Source of the DNA: Magnetococcales bacterium
Lineage (GTDB): Bacteria; Pseudomonadota; Magnetococcia; Magnetococcales; Magnetaquicoccaceae
DNA length: 64,000 nucleotides
Direction: 5' to 3'
NCBI GenBank assembly: GCA_015231915.1
Contig: JADGAR010000002.1
Coordinates: 51,112-115,111 of the forward strand
Shown: piece by piece, positions 1 to 7,908 of the stretch
Layout of the letters: the number at the start of each line of letters is the position of its first letter
How positions within the stretch are numbered: the stretch's first letter is position 1
Program-made: the position numbers and the translations under genes
The notes under the pieces: generated by a model
The model's database searches: none
What the model was told of the DNA's origin: nothing
The model's input: the letters and a program-made list of their open reading frames with translations, nothing else

Positions 1-101
1 CGCTCCCCCTCCCGGATCAGCCAGGCGGCGGCGAAACCGGGACGCACGTAGCCGACATCGATACAGGTGACACCGGCATGGATTTCCTGGTATCCTGACA
101 T
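1..101 (-). CDS. MBL-fold metallo-hydrolase, N-terminal fragment (runs off window)
   Basis: The minus strand opens with ATG at 101 and stays open to the window edge, giving 33 complete codons. The peptide contains GYVRPGFAAAWLIREGE. This resembles the first beta-strands of metallo-beta-lactamase-fold hydrolases, in which a short acidic/glycine stretch and YVRPG precede a loop ending in a conserved Asp. The metal-binding HxHxDH motif would lie outside the window, so the assignment rests only on the N-terminus. It is divergent from the next gene, and the ~45-nt gap must hold both start regions. The same reading frame is the only one uninterrupted here. The function is a family-level guess. Confidence 0.5.
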   Translation of the reverse strand, partial: MSGYQEIHAGVTCIDVGYVRPGFAAAWLIREGE

Positions 102-145
102 ATCGAAAAACGAACGACTCCTTTTTGAGGGCCAACGAGCGCCGA

Positions 146-679
146 ATGACGATGCTCAAACTGGAATCCAGAACCGCCGAAGGCCCGCGCCGGTTGCTCC
201 GCGCCCTGGGACGGCTCGCGGAACCGCTGGCGGATGCCGTGCGGGAGAGATGGCCCGCACGCACCCCGGAGCGGGAGAGCCGCTGGCCCCGGTTTTCCTT
301 TCGCCTGGCCATCTCCCGCAAGGGGGCGATCCGCGCCTGGCTGCTGGGCAGGATGGCGCCCCCCATCCCGGAAACGGAGGCAGAGGCCCTGGCACTCTAT
401 GCCAAAACGGGCGAGCGACGCAAGCCCGCGCCCGCGCGACGCGGCTGGCGCGACCCCCAGGAGAACTCTCCCGCCTGGCGCGTGGAACTGAGCCAGGCCG
501 GCCAACTGGCCGGAGGGGCTTATGCGAGCGTCGTGGCCGCACCCGGAGAGATGGACCGTTTCGTGGAACGGATCCGGCTGGCCAAGCGGGACGGATACTT
601 TCAGGCCGAGACGTTCCAACAGGCGCGCCGGCTGTTGCGCCGCGCCGAGGAGGTCACACCCGCGCCTGCGTCGGAGTGA
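146..679 (+). CDS. Hypothetical protein, arginine-rich
   Basis: This codes for about 177 residues, rich in Arg, Ala, Glu and Pro, with no signal peptide or membrane segment. The first half is strongly basic with helices carrying Arg/Glu pairs. The C-terminal part (GEMDRFVERIRLAKRDGYF, then a helical Arg-rich tail) looks like a folded helical domain. I do not recognise a family. The start is uncertain: TTG at 125, ATG at 146 and ATG at 152 share the frame, and only a GAGG at 127-130 resembles a ribosome site. Its 3' end overlaps the convergent gene by 26 nt. GC-rich third positions support coding. No function is proposed. Confidence 0.5.
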   Translation: MTMLKLESRTAEGPRRLLRALGRLAEPLADAVRERWPARTPERESRWPRFSFRLAISRKGAIRAWLLGRMAPPIPETEAEALALYAKTGERRKPAPARRGWRDPQENSPAWRVELSQAGQLAGGAYASVVAAPGEMDRFVERIRLAKRDGYFQAETFQQARRLLRRAEEVTPAPASE

Positions 680-1124
680 ACCTGCCCACCTCCTGTTGCA
701 GAAGCGTGTTGAACTCCGCAGCGGACAGCCTGCCTTCGGACTCCACCACGAGCAGGCGGTCCCAGGTTTCGAGGGGAGCGCCCATCCAGAGATGGAAGAA
801 CCACTCCTGCTGACGCCAGTGCCGCACGCGGGGGACCGCGCCATGGATGAGGCCATCCACCAGACGGTGCAGATTGTCCGGTTCGGACAAGGGCACGCGG
901 CTCACCAAATGACTTTTGCGCAGACGCGGATTCCAGTAAGCTACCACGGCGATGGGCAAGGTCGCGGAGAGACTCTGGAAAATCGCGTCGGCCAGTTCCT
1001 CTTCCCATGGCGGGGCGCAGGGCGCCTCCTGATGGCGGGATTCGGAACCGGCAAACCGGCTCGCCAGTTCCAGCGCGGATTGCGCGTCCCGCTGCGGGAG
1101 TTCGGAAAGAGAGATCATGTCCAT
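654..1124 (-). CDS. Hypothetical soluble protein
   Basis: About 156 residues, acidic N-terminal half, with a Trp/His-rich core (VPRVRHWRQQEWFFHLWMGA) and a regular C-terminal helix. There is no signal peptide, transmembrane segment or recognisable motif. A TTG at 1136 and ATGs at 1124 and 1118 are in frame. An ACAGGG sequence sits just upstream of the two ATGs, so one of them is more likely than the TTG. The gene is convergent with the Arg-rich protein and divergent from lolA. The 3' overlap with the neighbour (654-679) argues that both ends are real rather than one being a shadow, but neither has a named homologue that I can recall. Confidence 0.55.
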   Translation of the reverse strand: MDMISLSELPQRDAQSALELASRFAGSESRHQEAPCAPPWEEELADAIFQSLSATLPIAVVAYWNPRLRKSHLVSRVPLSEPDNLHRLVDGLIHGAVPRVRHWRQQEWFFHLWMGAPLETWDRLLVVESEGRLSAAEFNTLLQQEVGRFTPTQARV

Positions 1125-1144
1125 GTGCCCTGTCAAGGTGCTGG

Positions 1145-1175
1145 TTGCGGACGTCGGAAGCCATTCCGGTATAAA
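1145..1175 (+). promoter_or_regulatory. Possible sigma70-type promoter of lolA
   Basis: TTGCGG (1145-1150) and TATAAA (1170-1175) lie 19 bp apart, 24 bp before the lolA ATG. The -10 match is good, but the -35 match and spacing are mediocre. It is the only plausible hexamer pair in this gap. Confidence 0.3.
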
Positions 1176-1198
1176 CCACTATTAACGAAGCGAAATTC

Positions 1199-1891
1199 AT
1201 GCCAAAATCAACACGATCGATTTACGGAATTCTGGGCCTGGCGTTGGCGCTCTGGCTGGGGTGTGGAAGCGGCACCACGAGCGCAACGGCTGCCGAAAAA
1301 CCCCCCATGCCCCCGGAAGTGCAACGCCTGCAAGCCTTTTTGGACAAGCTGAAGAGTTTGCGGGCGGATTTTGTCCAGCACATGCCGGATGCTGCGGGGG
1401 ATCAACCCCGGGAAAGTCGCGGTCAATTTTCCGCCGCTCGTCCGGGGCGATTCCGTTGGGATTACACCGCGCCCTACGAACAACTCATCCTGGCGGACGG
1501 CGAGACGGTGTGGTTCTACGAACCCGATCTCAAGCAGGTGACCCGCTCGCCCGCAGGCCGTTTGGAGAAGACCCCGGCAGGATTCCTCACCTCCGGCAAG
1601 CGACTGGAGGAGAGCTTCACCTGGGAGGTGAAACCCGGCCCGGATCCGAAACTGCCGGCAGTGGAGTTGCGTCCCTTGCAGGAAGGCTCGGTCAAGCGGA
1701 TTTCGATCACGCTGTGGCCGGATCGGGAGGAGATCCGGGATTTCATCGTGGAGGATTCGTTGCAACACCGCTCCCTGTTCACCTTCCAGAACTGGCAGCC
1801 CAATGCCGCGATTCCGGCGGAACGGTTCCGGTTCGTGGTGCCCAAGGGGGTGGACGTGATCGAACACAAAGAGATGAACGAACAACCATAG
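1199..1891 (+). CDS. lolA: Outer-membrane lipoprotein carrier protein LolA
   Basis: Periplasmic chaperone that takes lipoproteins released by the LolCDE transporter and delivers them to the LolB/outer-membrane receptor. The 230-residue product starts with a signal peptide: a basic start, a hydrophobic stretch (GILGLALALWLG) and an Ala-rich cleavage region near residue 32. A cysteine follows the hydrophobic core, but the preceding WLG is not a good lipobox, so I favour a soluble periplasmic protein. Typical LolA features follow: the LKSLRADFVQ region, the GRFRWDY strand and a long antiparallel sheet with the ADGETVWFYEPDLKQVT segment. It lies 9 nt ahead of yajQ and is probably co-transcribed with it and rimO. 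Confidence 0.9.
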   Translation: MPKSTRSIYGILGLALALWLGCGSGTTSATAAEKPPMPPEVQRLQAFLDKLKSLRADFVQHMPDAAGDQPRESRGQFSAARPGRFRWDYTAPYEQLILADGETVWFYEPDLKQVTRSPAGRLEKTPAGFLTSGKRLEESFTWEVKPGPDPKLPAVELRPLQEGSVKRISITLWPDREEIRDFIVEDSLQHRSLFTFQNWQPNAAIPAERFRFVVPKGVDVIEHKEMNEQP

Positions 1892-1900
1892 GAGAGAGAC

Positions 1901-2386
1901 ATGCCTTCTTTTGACGTGGTGTCCGAGGTGGACATGCAGGAAGTGGACAATGCCCTCGGCCAGGTGACCAAGGAGATCGCCACCCGCTACGACTTTCGCG
2001 GGTCGAAATGCAAGGTGGAGCGGGAAGAGGCGGTCATCAAGGTGCATGCCGACGACGACTACAAGCTCAACCAGGTGCTGGAGGTGCTGCGCGAGAAGCT
2101 GACCAGGCGCAAGGTGGAGATCAAGGTGCTGGAGTACGGCACGGTGGAGACCGCCTCCGGGGGGACGAAGCGTCAGCAGATCACGGTGCGACAGGGGGTG
2201 AACGCCGACCTGGCGAAAAAGATCGTGGCCGGGATCAAGACCAGCAAGCTGAAAGTGCAGGCGGCGATTCAGGGGGAGCAGGTGCGGGTGACGGGCAAGC
2301 AGCGGGACGACCTGCAGGCGGCCATCACCCACATCAAGGGGGCGGGTTACGACCTGCCGTTGCAATTCATCAACTTCCGGGAGTAG
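1901..2386 (+). CDS. yajQ: YajQ-family nucleotide/c-di-GMP-binding protein
   Basis: 161 residues, the normal family length. It starts with the conserved MPSFDVVSEVD and contains RYDFRGSKC and the GKQRDDLQ segment near the C-terminus. Both match the UPF0234/YajQ fold, two ferredoxin-like domains. Family members bind nucleic acid or nucleotides, and the Xanthomonas member is a c-di-GMP receptor that acts with a transcription factor. A clear GGAGAG ribosome site precedes the ATG by 5 nt. It is placed between lolA and rimO with gaps of 9 and 4 nt. The window encodes at least one probable diguanylate cyclase, so a c-di-GMP role here is possible but not shown. Confidence 0.93.
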   Translation: MPSFDVVSEVDMQEVDNALGQVTKEIATRYDFRGSKCKVEREEAVIKVHADDDYKLNQVLEVLREKLTRRKVEIKVLEYGTVETASGGTKRQQITVRQGVNADLAKKIVAGIKTSKLKVQAAIQGEQVRVTGKQRDDLQAAITHIKGAGYDLPLQFINFRE

Positions 2387-2390
2387 GCAA

Positions 2391-3740
2391 TTGCGCGGCA
2401 AGGGCAGGCAGTTGGCGAAGAGGAAATTGCGGGTCGGGCTGCTGGCGTTGGGGTGTCCCAAGAACGTGGTGGACGCGGAACGGCTGCTGGGCCGTTTTCT
2501 GGAGGGGGGCTACGAACCCACCACGGATCCGGCGCAGGCCGACCTGCTGGTGGTGAACACTTGCGGCTTCAAGGCCGACGCCGAGGCGGAGTCCCGGGAG
2601 GTGATCCGGGAGATGGCGGCCATCAAGGCGGCCCATCCCGGCAAGCGGCTGGTGGTGACGGGGTGTCTGGCGCAGCGTTACGGGGAGCGGTTGCGGGAGG
2701 AGATGCCGGCCATCGACGTGTTGCTGGGGACCACCGGGCACGACCGTCTGCTGGAGCTGGTCCAGGCCCCCTCTCCCGCCATGCCGGAGGCGGATTTCGG
2801 CACTGCCTCGGAGCGGGCGCCACGGATCATCACCACCCTGCCCCACACCGCCTATCTGAAGATCGCGGAGGGGTGCGGCAATCCGTGTTCGTTTTGCATC
2901 ATTCCCAGGCTGCGCGGCCCGTTCCGTTCCCGCCCTCTGGACGAGGTGGTCGGGGAGGCCAGGGCGTTGGCCGACGGCGGGGTCCGGGAGTTGCAGGTGG
3001 TCTCCCAGGACACGACGCTCTATGGTCGGGATCTGCGCCCCCGTATCGATCTGACGACCTTGCTGAACCGGCTGACGACCATTAAGAAAATCCGCTGGAT
3101 CCGGCTGTTGTACCTCTACCCCACCCTGATCACCGACGCCCTGCTGGATCACATCGCCGCTTCGGAAAAGGTGCTGCCTTATTTCGACCTTCCCTTGCAG
3201 CATGCCCATGACGCCGTGCTGCAACGCATGCAACGGGCCGAGCGGGAGCGGGATCTGCTGGATTTGGTGACGCGCATCCGCGCCCGCATGCCGGAGGCGA
3301 CCCTGCGTGCGGTCTTCATCACCGGTTTTCCCGGTGAGAGCGAAGAGGAGTTTCAATGCCTGTATGACTTCGTGGCCAAGGTTCGTTTCGATCATGTCGG
3401 GGTGTTCCCCTATTCCGACGAACCGGAGGCCGCCTCGTATCAACTCCCCGGCAAGATCCCATCCGAGATGGCGGAGGAGCGCCGGGGCCGGCTGATGGCA
3501 TTGCAGCAGACGATCAGCCGGGAGAAGCTGGCCACCCTGGTGGGCCGGACCCTCCCGGTGCTGGTGGACGACGACAAGAGCGGTCGCACCCGTGGCCAGG
3601 CCCTGGAGATCGATGGATTCACCCATTTGCAGGGCCACATCCCGCGTCCCGGCTCCATCGTACCGGTCAGGATCACCCGGGCGGACGAGTATGATCTGCA
3701 TGGCAAGGTGTATAGTACCACCATACATAACATTAGCTGA
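2391..3740 (+). CDS. rimO: Ribosomal protein S12 methylthiotransferase RimO
   Basis: Radical-SAM enzyme that adds a methylthio group to the conserved Asp of ribosomal protein S12. The 449-residue product has the UPF0004 N-terminal domain (GCPKNVVDAE; cysteines also in NTCGFKADAE and VTGCLAQRYGE). The radical-SAM CxxxCxxC motif is in GCGNPCSFCIIPRLRG, and the C-terminal TRAM domain contains GRTLPVLVDDD and a basic tail. The long acidic/basic interdomain stretches are normal. The start is TTG at 2391, 4 nt after yajQ, with GGGAG inside the yajQ stop region acting as ribosome site. Another TTG at 2412 would trim seven basic residues. It is convergent with the DUF1640-like gene. Confidence 0.95.
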   Translation: MRGKGRQLAKRKLRVGLLALGCPKNVVDAERLLGRFLEGGYEPTTDPAQADLLVVNTCGFKADAEAESREVIREMAAIKAAHPGKRLVVTGCLAQRYGERLREEMPAIDVLLGTTGHDRLLELVQAPSPAMPEADFGTASERAPRIITTLPHTAYLKIAEGCGNPCSFCIIPRLRGPFRSRPLDEVVGEARALADGGVRELQVVSQDTTLYGRDLRPRIDLTTLLNRLTTIKKIRWIRLLYLYPTLITDALLDHIAASEKVLPYFDLPLQHAHDAVLQRMQRAERERDLLDLVTRIRARMPEATLRAVFITGFPGESEEEFQCLYDFVAKVRFDHVGVFPYSDEPEAASYQLPGKIPSEMAEERRGRLMALQQTISREKLATLVGRTLPVLVDDDKSGRTRGQALEIDGFTHLQGHIPRPGSIVPVRITRADEYDLHGKVYSTTIHNIS

Positions 3741-3757
3741 TTAAAGTCGCATACACC

Positions 3758-4231
3758 TCACCTGGAGGGGGCAGGTACTCCTTGACCAAGGGCAGGCATG
3801 CGCATCTCCTGACCGGGAGGGACATACTGCACGGGGAGGGGCCATGCCCGCATGAGTCCAATAAGCAGGCCGATCCCGCCAAGGATCATGGCACCCATCT
3901 TGATCACCATGCGAAGTTCCAGTTCCTTCATGTCTCTTTTCAGGTTGGCTTCCGTGGCGGCCAGGCGGGCGTCCAGTTCCTGCCTGGTGGCCAAGCCGTC
4001 CAACCGGCCTTTCACCTGCTGCTCGTTTCGATCCGCCAGAGAGTCGAACCGTTCTGCTGTCTCCTTTTCGCGCTTGGCTGCGAGATCATCCACCCGGCTA
4101 TCCATCTGCCGAACAATGGCGGTCAACACCTTCACATGACCCTTTGCCTGCTCTTCCGGGACGCCGGAAGCCTTCAACTGTTCTATGAATTCAAGGGCGT
4201 CGAAAGCGAGTGATAACGATGGTGTGGCCAT
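3758..4231 (-). CDS. DUF1640-like coiled-coil membrane protein
   Basis: 157 residues. The N-terminus (FDALEFIEQLKASGVPEEQA) matches the start of bacterial DUF1640/CCDC90-like proteins, where a short helical domain with a GxxEEQA element precedes a coiled coil. Residues ~45-115 are a charged coiled coil with repeated DDLAAK/DGLATR units. Residues ~117-137 form one transmembrane segment (MGAMILGGIGLLIGLMRAW), followed by a short Pro-rich tail. The start at 4231 is fixed by AGGAGG seven nt upstream; an in-frame extension upstream is spurious. Family function in bacteria is unknown; the eukaryotic relatives are mitochondrial inner-membrane scaffold proteins. It is convergent with rimO. Confidence 0.7.
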   Translation of the reverse strand: MATPSLSLAFDALEFIEQLKASGVPEEQAKGHVKVLTAIVRQMDSRVDDLAAKREKETAERFDSLADRNEQQVKGRLDGLATRQELDARLAATEANLKRDMKELELRMVIKMGAMILGGIGLLIGLMRAWPLPVQYVPPGQEMRMPALGQGVPAPSR

Positions 4232-4440
4232 GGTGTTTCCTCCTGGCAGGCGGTACGCAGTTACAGAATACTCTATCCGATCCGGGTCGATCCCGTCCAT
4301 AGGAATGATGCTGTCGTTCCGTGATTCCGGCCAAGAGGCTACGGGCGAATGGTGTCAAGCGTTCTCATGTCCCTGAGGATGATGTGGATCCATGTATCGT
4401 GGCATCCCGATGTATCCAGAACGCTCTTTCTTCCCCACCT

Positions 4441-4491
4441 GTCAGGAAAATGTCAGGCAACCGGGTTAAGCTGACCCTCACGGCTCAACCC
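4441..4491 (+). promoter_or_regulatory. Direct-repeat operator-like site and imperfect hairpin upstream of the trk operon
   Basis: GTCAGG occurs at 4441-4446 and again at 4452-4457, exactly 11 bp apart with AAAA between, and is followed 8 nt later by TTAAGC (4466-4471), a possible weak -10. This is the geometry of OmpR/PhoB-family binding sites (one half-site per helical turn). The preceding CT makes it resemble a Pho box. Overlapping it, GGGTTAAGC (4463-4471) and GCTCAACCC (4483-4491) could form a hairpin with one mismatch. The rest of the 286-nt gap 4232-4517 shows nothing else that I can name. Confidence 0.4.
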
Positions 4492-4517
4492 TTATTGCCG
4501 CGCCATGGAGGTGCCCC

Positions 4518-5015
4518 ATGCCCATATCCGGTCGTTCATTCGCTCCACTGCTCATCGCCCTGCTGACCTGGCTGCCCGCAGCCCACGCGCAGGAACCGCC
4601 GCCCCGGACCAAGAACGGAACGGTGTACGTGCCGGTCTACTCCTCGGTATGGCACGGCAATCTCAACGACCGGGGCAATCCGGAAAAAGCCCTGCTCTCG
4701 GTCATGCTCAGCGTGCGCAATACCGATTCGCGCCATGCCATGACCATCACGTCGGTGCGCTACCACGATTCGGATGGCCGCCTGCTGCGCGACTACCTCG
4801 AACAACCGCGCTCCCTGCCACCCATCTCCTCGCAAGCCTTCTTCGTGGAAAACCGGGAGACCAGAGGCGGGGCCGGCGCCAGTTTCCTCGTCTCCTGGCG
4901 GGCCGAACAGCCGATCAACCAGCCCATCATCGAATCGGTGCATGTCTATCACTGGGGCACACAGGCACAGGCATTCACCAGCCGGGGACAACCGATCCAG
5001 TCCGACGATCCATAA
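4518..5015 (+). CDS. Exported DUF3124 domain protein
   Basis: 165 residues with a clear Sec signal peptide (hydrophobic LLIALLTWLPAAHA, cleavage after AHA near residue 24). The mature part matches DUF3124: a YVPVYSSVWHGN strand, LSVRNTDSRHAMTITSVRYH, then RGGAGASFLVSW. The fold is probably a beta-sandwich like other periplasmic proteins with an immunoglobulin-type topology. Biochemical function is unknown. It is the first gene of the trk-DUF1538 run, 11 nt ahead of trkA with AAAGGA between, so it is probably a periplasmic partner of that transport locus. The long alternative frame across it is the upstream extension of trkA and is rejected. Confidence 0.8.
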   Translation: MPISGRSFAPLLIALLTWLPAAHAQEPPPRTKNGTVYVPVYSSVWHGNLNDRGNPEKALLSVMLSVRNTDSRHAMTITSVRYHDSDGRLLRDYLEQPRSLPPISSQAFFVENRETRGGAGASFLVSWRAEQPINQPIIESVHVYHWGTQAQAFTSRGQPIQSDDP

Positions 5016-5026
5016 AAGGAACCGCC

Positions 5027-6394
5027 ATGTCCAACAGCCCCATGAAAGTCGTGATCTTCGGCGCCGGACTGGTCGGCGAGGCGGTCGGACGACACATCGC
5101 CGAGCAGGGACACGACCTGTGCTTCATCGAATCCGACATCAACACCGTCCGCAAGGTGCGCGAACAGATGGACGTGCAGATCGTCCACGGCACGGGTGAA
5201 GATCAGGATGTCCTGCGGGAGGCGCGCATCCAGGACGCCGACCTCATCCTGGCGCTCACAAATCAAGACAAAAGCAACATCATCCTCACCCTCATCTCCC
5301 GCAGCCTCAACCCCAGTGCCAGGATCGTCCTCCGGGTGAAAGACGACGCCTTTCTCAACAACCATCAACTCTGGCAGTTCCGCGACCTCAACGATACCAT
5401 GATCATCAGCCCGGAACGGGCGGTGATCGCAAAGGCCATCCACATCCTGGAGGTCCAACACGCCTTCGACCTGGTCAACTTCCCGGACAACAACGTGCGC
5501 GTCGCCGGCTTCCGCCTCGGCCCCGACAACGTCCTGGCCGGTCGCCCCCTGCGCGAGGCCATCCCGGCACTGCCCTCGGAACAGCTCCTCGTGGTCGGCG
5601 CGCAACGGGGAGAAGAGGTCTTCATCCCCACCGGGGATACCGTTCTGCAAAGCGGTGACCGCATCTGCATGACCCTCCCCCCCGGCATCTCCCTGCCGAT
5701 CATGCTGCCCTTGCTGGGCAAGTCATACAGCCAACAACAGAAATTCGTCATCGTCGGCGGGGGTCCCATCGCCGTCAACATCGCCCGGCAACTGGAACGG
5801 CGTGGCCGCCAGGTGGTGATGATCGAGTCGGATTACGATCACTGCCAGACCCTCGCGGAAATGCTCTCCAAAACCGTGGTCCTGCATGGCGACGCCACCG
5901 ATGCCAACCTGCTCGGTCGCGCCATCACCCCTCAGACTGTGTTTCTGGCGCTGACCGACCAGCAGGAGGTCAACTTCTTCATCGCCCTGCTGGCCCGCAA
6001 GCGCGGCGCCATGCAGGTGGTCAGCATGATGGACAACGAGGCCTATTTCTCCCTCGCCCCAGAACTGGGTGTGGACGCCATCCTCAGTCCCCGCGCCGCT
6101 GCGGTGGGGTCGATCCTGCGCTTTGCCCGCGCCGGCAGGGTCCTGGACGCCGACATCCTCCTGGGCGGCAGGCTGAATCTGTTCCTGGCAGAGGTGGAAG
6201 AGGGATCGCGTCTGGACGGCTCGCTGCTCAAGGATCTCAACCTGCCCAAGGGCATGATCGTGGCCGCCTCCATGCGCGGCAACCGGGTCTCGGTCCCCCA
6301 TGGCAACCTGCGTCTCAACAAAGGGGACCGGGCGCTCCTCGTCCTGCAACAGGGCAAGGCAAGCCTCCTGGACAAATGGATCGCGCAAGCCTGA
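5027..6394 (+). CDS. trkA: Trk potassium uptake regulator TrkA (two RCK domains)
   Basis: 455 residues, the usual length of double-RCK TrkA. Each half has a Rossmann RCK_N domain with a glycine-rich nucleotide loop: VVIFGAGLVGEAVGRHI at the start and VIVGGGPIAVNIARQLE near residue 240. Each loop is followed by an acidic residue at the end of beta-2 (FIESD, MIESD) and then an RCK_C domain. TrkA is a cytoplasmic ring that gates TrkH in response to NAD(H)/ATP. The start at 5027 is chosen because AAAGGA lies 6 nt upstream and the preceding DUF3124 gene ends at 5015. trkH follows 25 nt later. Confidence 0.95.
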   Translation: MSNSPMKVVIFGAGLVGEAVGRHIAEQGHDLCFIESDINTVRKVREQMDVQIVHGTGEDQDVLREARIQDADLILALTNQDKSNIILTLISRSLNPSARIVLRVKDDAFLNNHQLWQFRDLNDTMIISPERAVIAKAIHILEVQHAFDLVNFPDNNVRVAGFRLGPDNVLAGRPLREAIPALPSEQLLVVGAQRGEEVFIPTGDTVLQSGDRICMTLPPGISLPIMLPLLGKSYSQQQKFVIVGGGPIAVNIARQLERRGRQVVMIESDYDHCQTLAEMLSKTVVLHGDATDANLLGRAITPQTVFLALTDQQEVNFFIALLARKRGAMQVVSMMDNEAYFSLAPELGVDAILSPRAAAVGSILRFARAGRVLDADILLGGRLNLFLAEVEEGSRLDGSLLKDLNLPKGMIVAASMRGNRVSVPHGNLRLNKGDRALLVLQQGKASLLDKWIAQA

Positions 6395-6419
6395 CGCCAA
6401 TCACCCCATGGAGCCGCCC

Positions 6420-7877
6420 ATGAACCTCTTCCTGCTCTACCTGCGCATCATTGCGGTGATCGCCGCCATGCTGGCCCTGTTCCAGATCCCCACCCTGGCC
6501 CTGGCATGGCACTTCGGCGAGCAGACGACCCCGTTCCTCATGACCATGCTGATCACCCTCGCCATCGCCATGCTGTTCTACTTCACACGCGGCATCGTTT
6601 TCGCCGGGTTGCGCGCCCGCGACGGGGTGGTGGCCGTGGTGCTGGGTTGGTTCGTGATGATCGTGCTCGGCTCCCTGCCCTACCAGCTCGCCGGGGCAAT
6701 GCGCGGCGTGGACGCGATCTTCGAATCCGCCTCCGGCTTCACCACCACCGGTTCCACCGTGCTGGGCGACATCGAGGCTCTGCCCCAGGGACTCCTGTTC
6801 TGGCGCAGCACCACCCAATGGATCGGCGGCATGGGGATTTTACTTCTGGCAGTTGCCATTTTGCCCTATCTGGGCGTGGGCGGCGCCCAGATCATGAAGG
6901 CGGAAATGCCGGGCTTCAAAAAGGACAAACTGGCCCCGCGCGTGGCCGACTCCGCACGCATCCTCTGGGGCATCTACGTCCTGCTGACCGTGCTGTGCGG
7001 CCTGGGCTATCTGCTGGCGGGCATGTCCCCCCTGGACGCGGTGCATCACGCCTTCACCACCATCTCCATCGGCGGATTTTCGCCGAAAAACGCCAGTCTG
7101 GGGGCCTATGCGCCGGCTGTGCAATGGTGTTCCATTGTGTTCATGATTGCAGCCGGGATCAATTACGTCCTCTACTACCGGGTGCTGGTCACCCGGGAAT
7201 GGCACACCCTGCGCGACGAGGAACTGAAATGGTACGGCATCGTCATCCTGGGGGTCGCCATGTTCACCACGCTGGAGGCCTTTGCCTCCACCGCCTCGGC
7301 CAATCATCACGACGCCCTGCTGCACGGCCTGTTCCAGGCGGTCAGCCTGGTCACCAACACCGGCTACGCCAACGTGGACTGGGAGACCTGGCCACTTTAC
7401 GTCCAGCTCATCCTGATGACCATCGCCATCACCGGGGCCATGTCCGGTTCCACCACCGGCGGCATCAAGATGGTGCGCGCCATCGTCCTGTTCAAGGTGC
7501 TCACTGCGGTGATCAACCGGATGCTCACCCAGGAGCGCGTCATCACGGTCAAGATCAACGGCAAGCGCATTCCATCGGAACTCCTGGACGGGGTCATGGC
7601 CCTGGGCTTCGCCATCACCCTGACCATCGCCCTGGCCACCATCACCCTGGCCTCCATGGGCGTGGACCTGCCCACGGCCTTTTCCGCTGCCCTCACCACC
7701 CTGATCAATGTGGGACCGGGCATTGGCCTGGTTGGCCCAATGGACAATTTCGGCGCCATACCGGACAATGGCAAATGGCTTCTGGTCATATTGATGGTGA
7801 CAGGACGCCTGGAGGTATTCACCGTACTCATTCTGTTCGTGCCGCACTTCTGGAAACCGCATGCCATCCTGACATGA
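6420..7877 (+). CDS. trkH: Trk potassium transporter membrane subunit TrkH
   Basis: 485 residues, about ten transmembrane segments, inner membrane. All four pore-loop selectivity-filter repeats are visible: GFTTTGSTVL, FTTISIGGFSP, SLVTNTGYANVD and TLINVGPGIG. The third is flanked by SGSTTGGIKMVR, where the intramembrane gating loop of this family lies. K+ (or Na+/K+) uptake with TrkA is the known role. The ATG at 6420 has GGAG seven nt upstream; an in-frame ATG at 6408 would add four residues. The gap to the DUF1538 genes is 31 nt with no terminator, so transcription probably continues. Confidence 0.95.
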   Translation: MNLFLLYLRIIAVIAAMLALFQIPTLALAWHFGEQTTPFLMTMLITLAIAMLFYFTRGIVFAGLRARDGVVAVVLGWFVMIVLGSLPYQLAGAMRGVDAIFESASGFTTTGSTVLGDIEALPQGLLFWRSTTQWIGGMGILLLAVAILPYLGVGGAQIMKAEMPGFKKDKLAPRVADSARILWGIYVLLTVLCGLGYLLAGMSPLDAVHHAFTTISIGGFSPKNASLGAYAPAVQWCSIVFMIAAGINYVLYYRVLVTREWHTLRDEELKWYGIVILGVAMFTTLEAFASTASANHHDALLHGLFQAVSLVTNTGYANVDWETWPLYVQLILMTIAITGAMSGSTTGGIKMVRAIVLFKVLTAVINRMLTQERVITVKINGKRIPSELLDGVMALGFAITLTIALATITLASMGVDLPTAFSAALTTLINVGPGIGLVGPMDNFGAIPDNGKWLLVILMVTGRLEVFTVLILFVPHFWKPHAILT

Positions 7878-7908
7878 ACCCAACCCGCTCGACACCGGAG
7901 GAACCCGC

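Noticed and set aside
1208..2461. Minus-strand 417-codon frame over lolA-yajQ
   Set aside because: The opposing genes have clear family motifs; this frame is His/Leu-rich shadow sequence.
4441..4457. Naming the repeat a definite Pho box
   Set aside because: Only 13 of 18 bases fit the Pho consensus by my count, and the related sites elsewhere in the island use TTCA half-sites, so a local OmpR-type regulator fits better.
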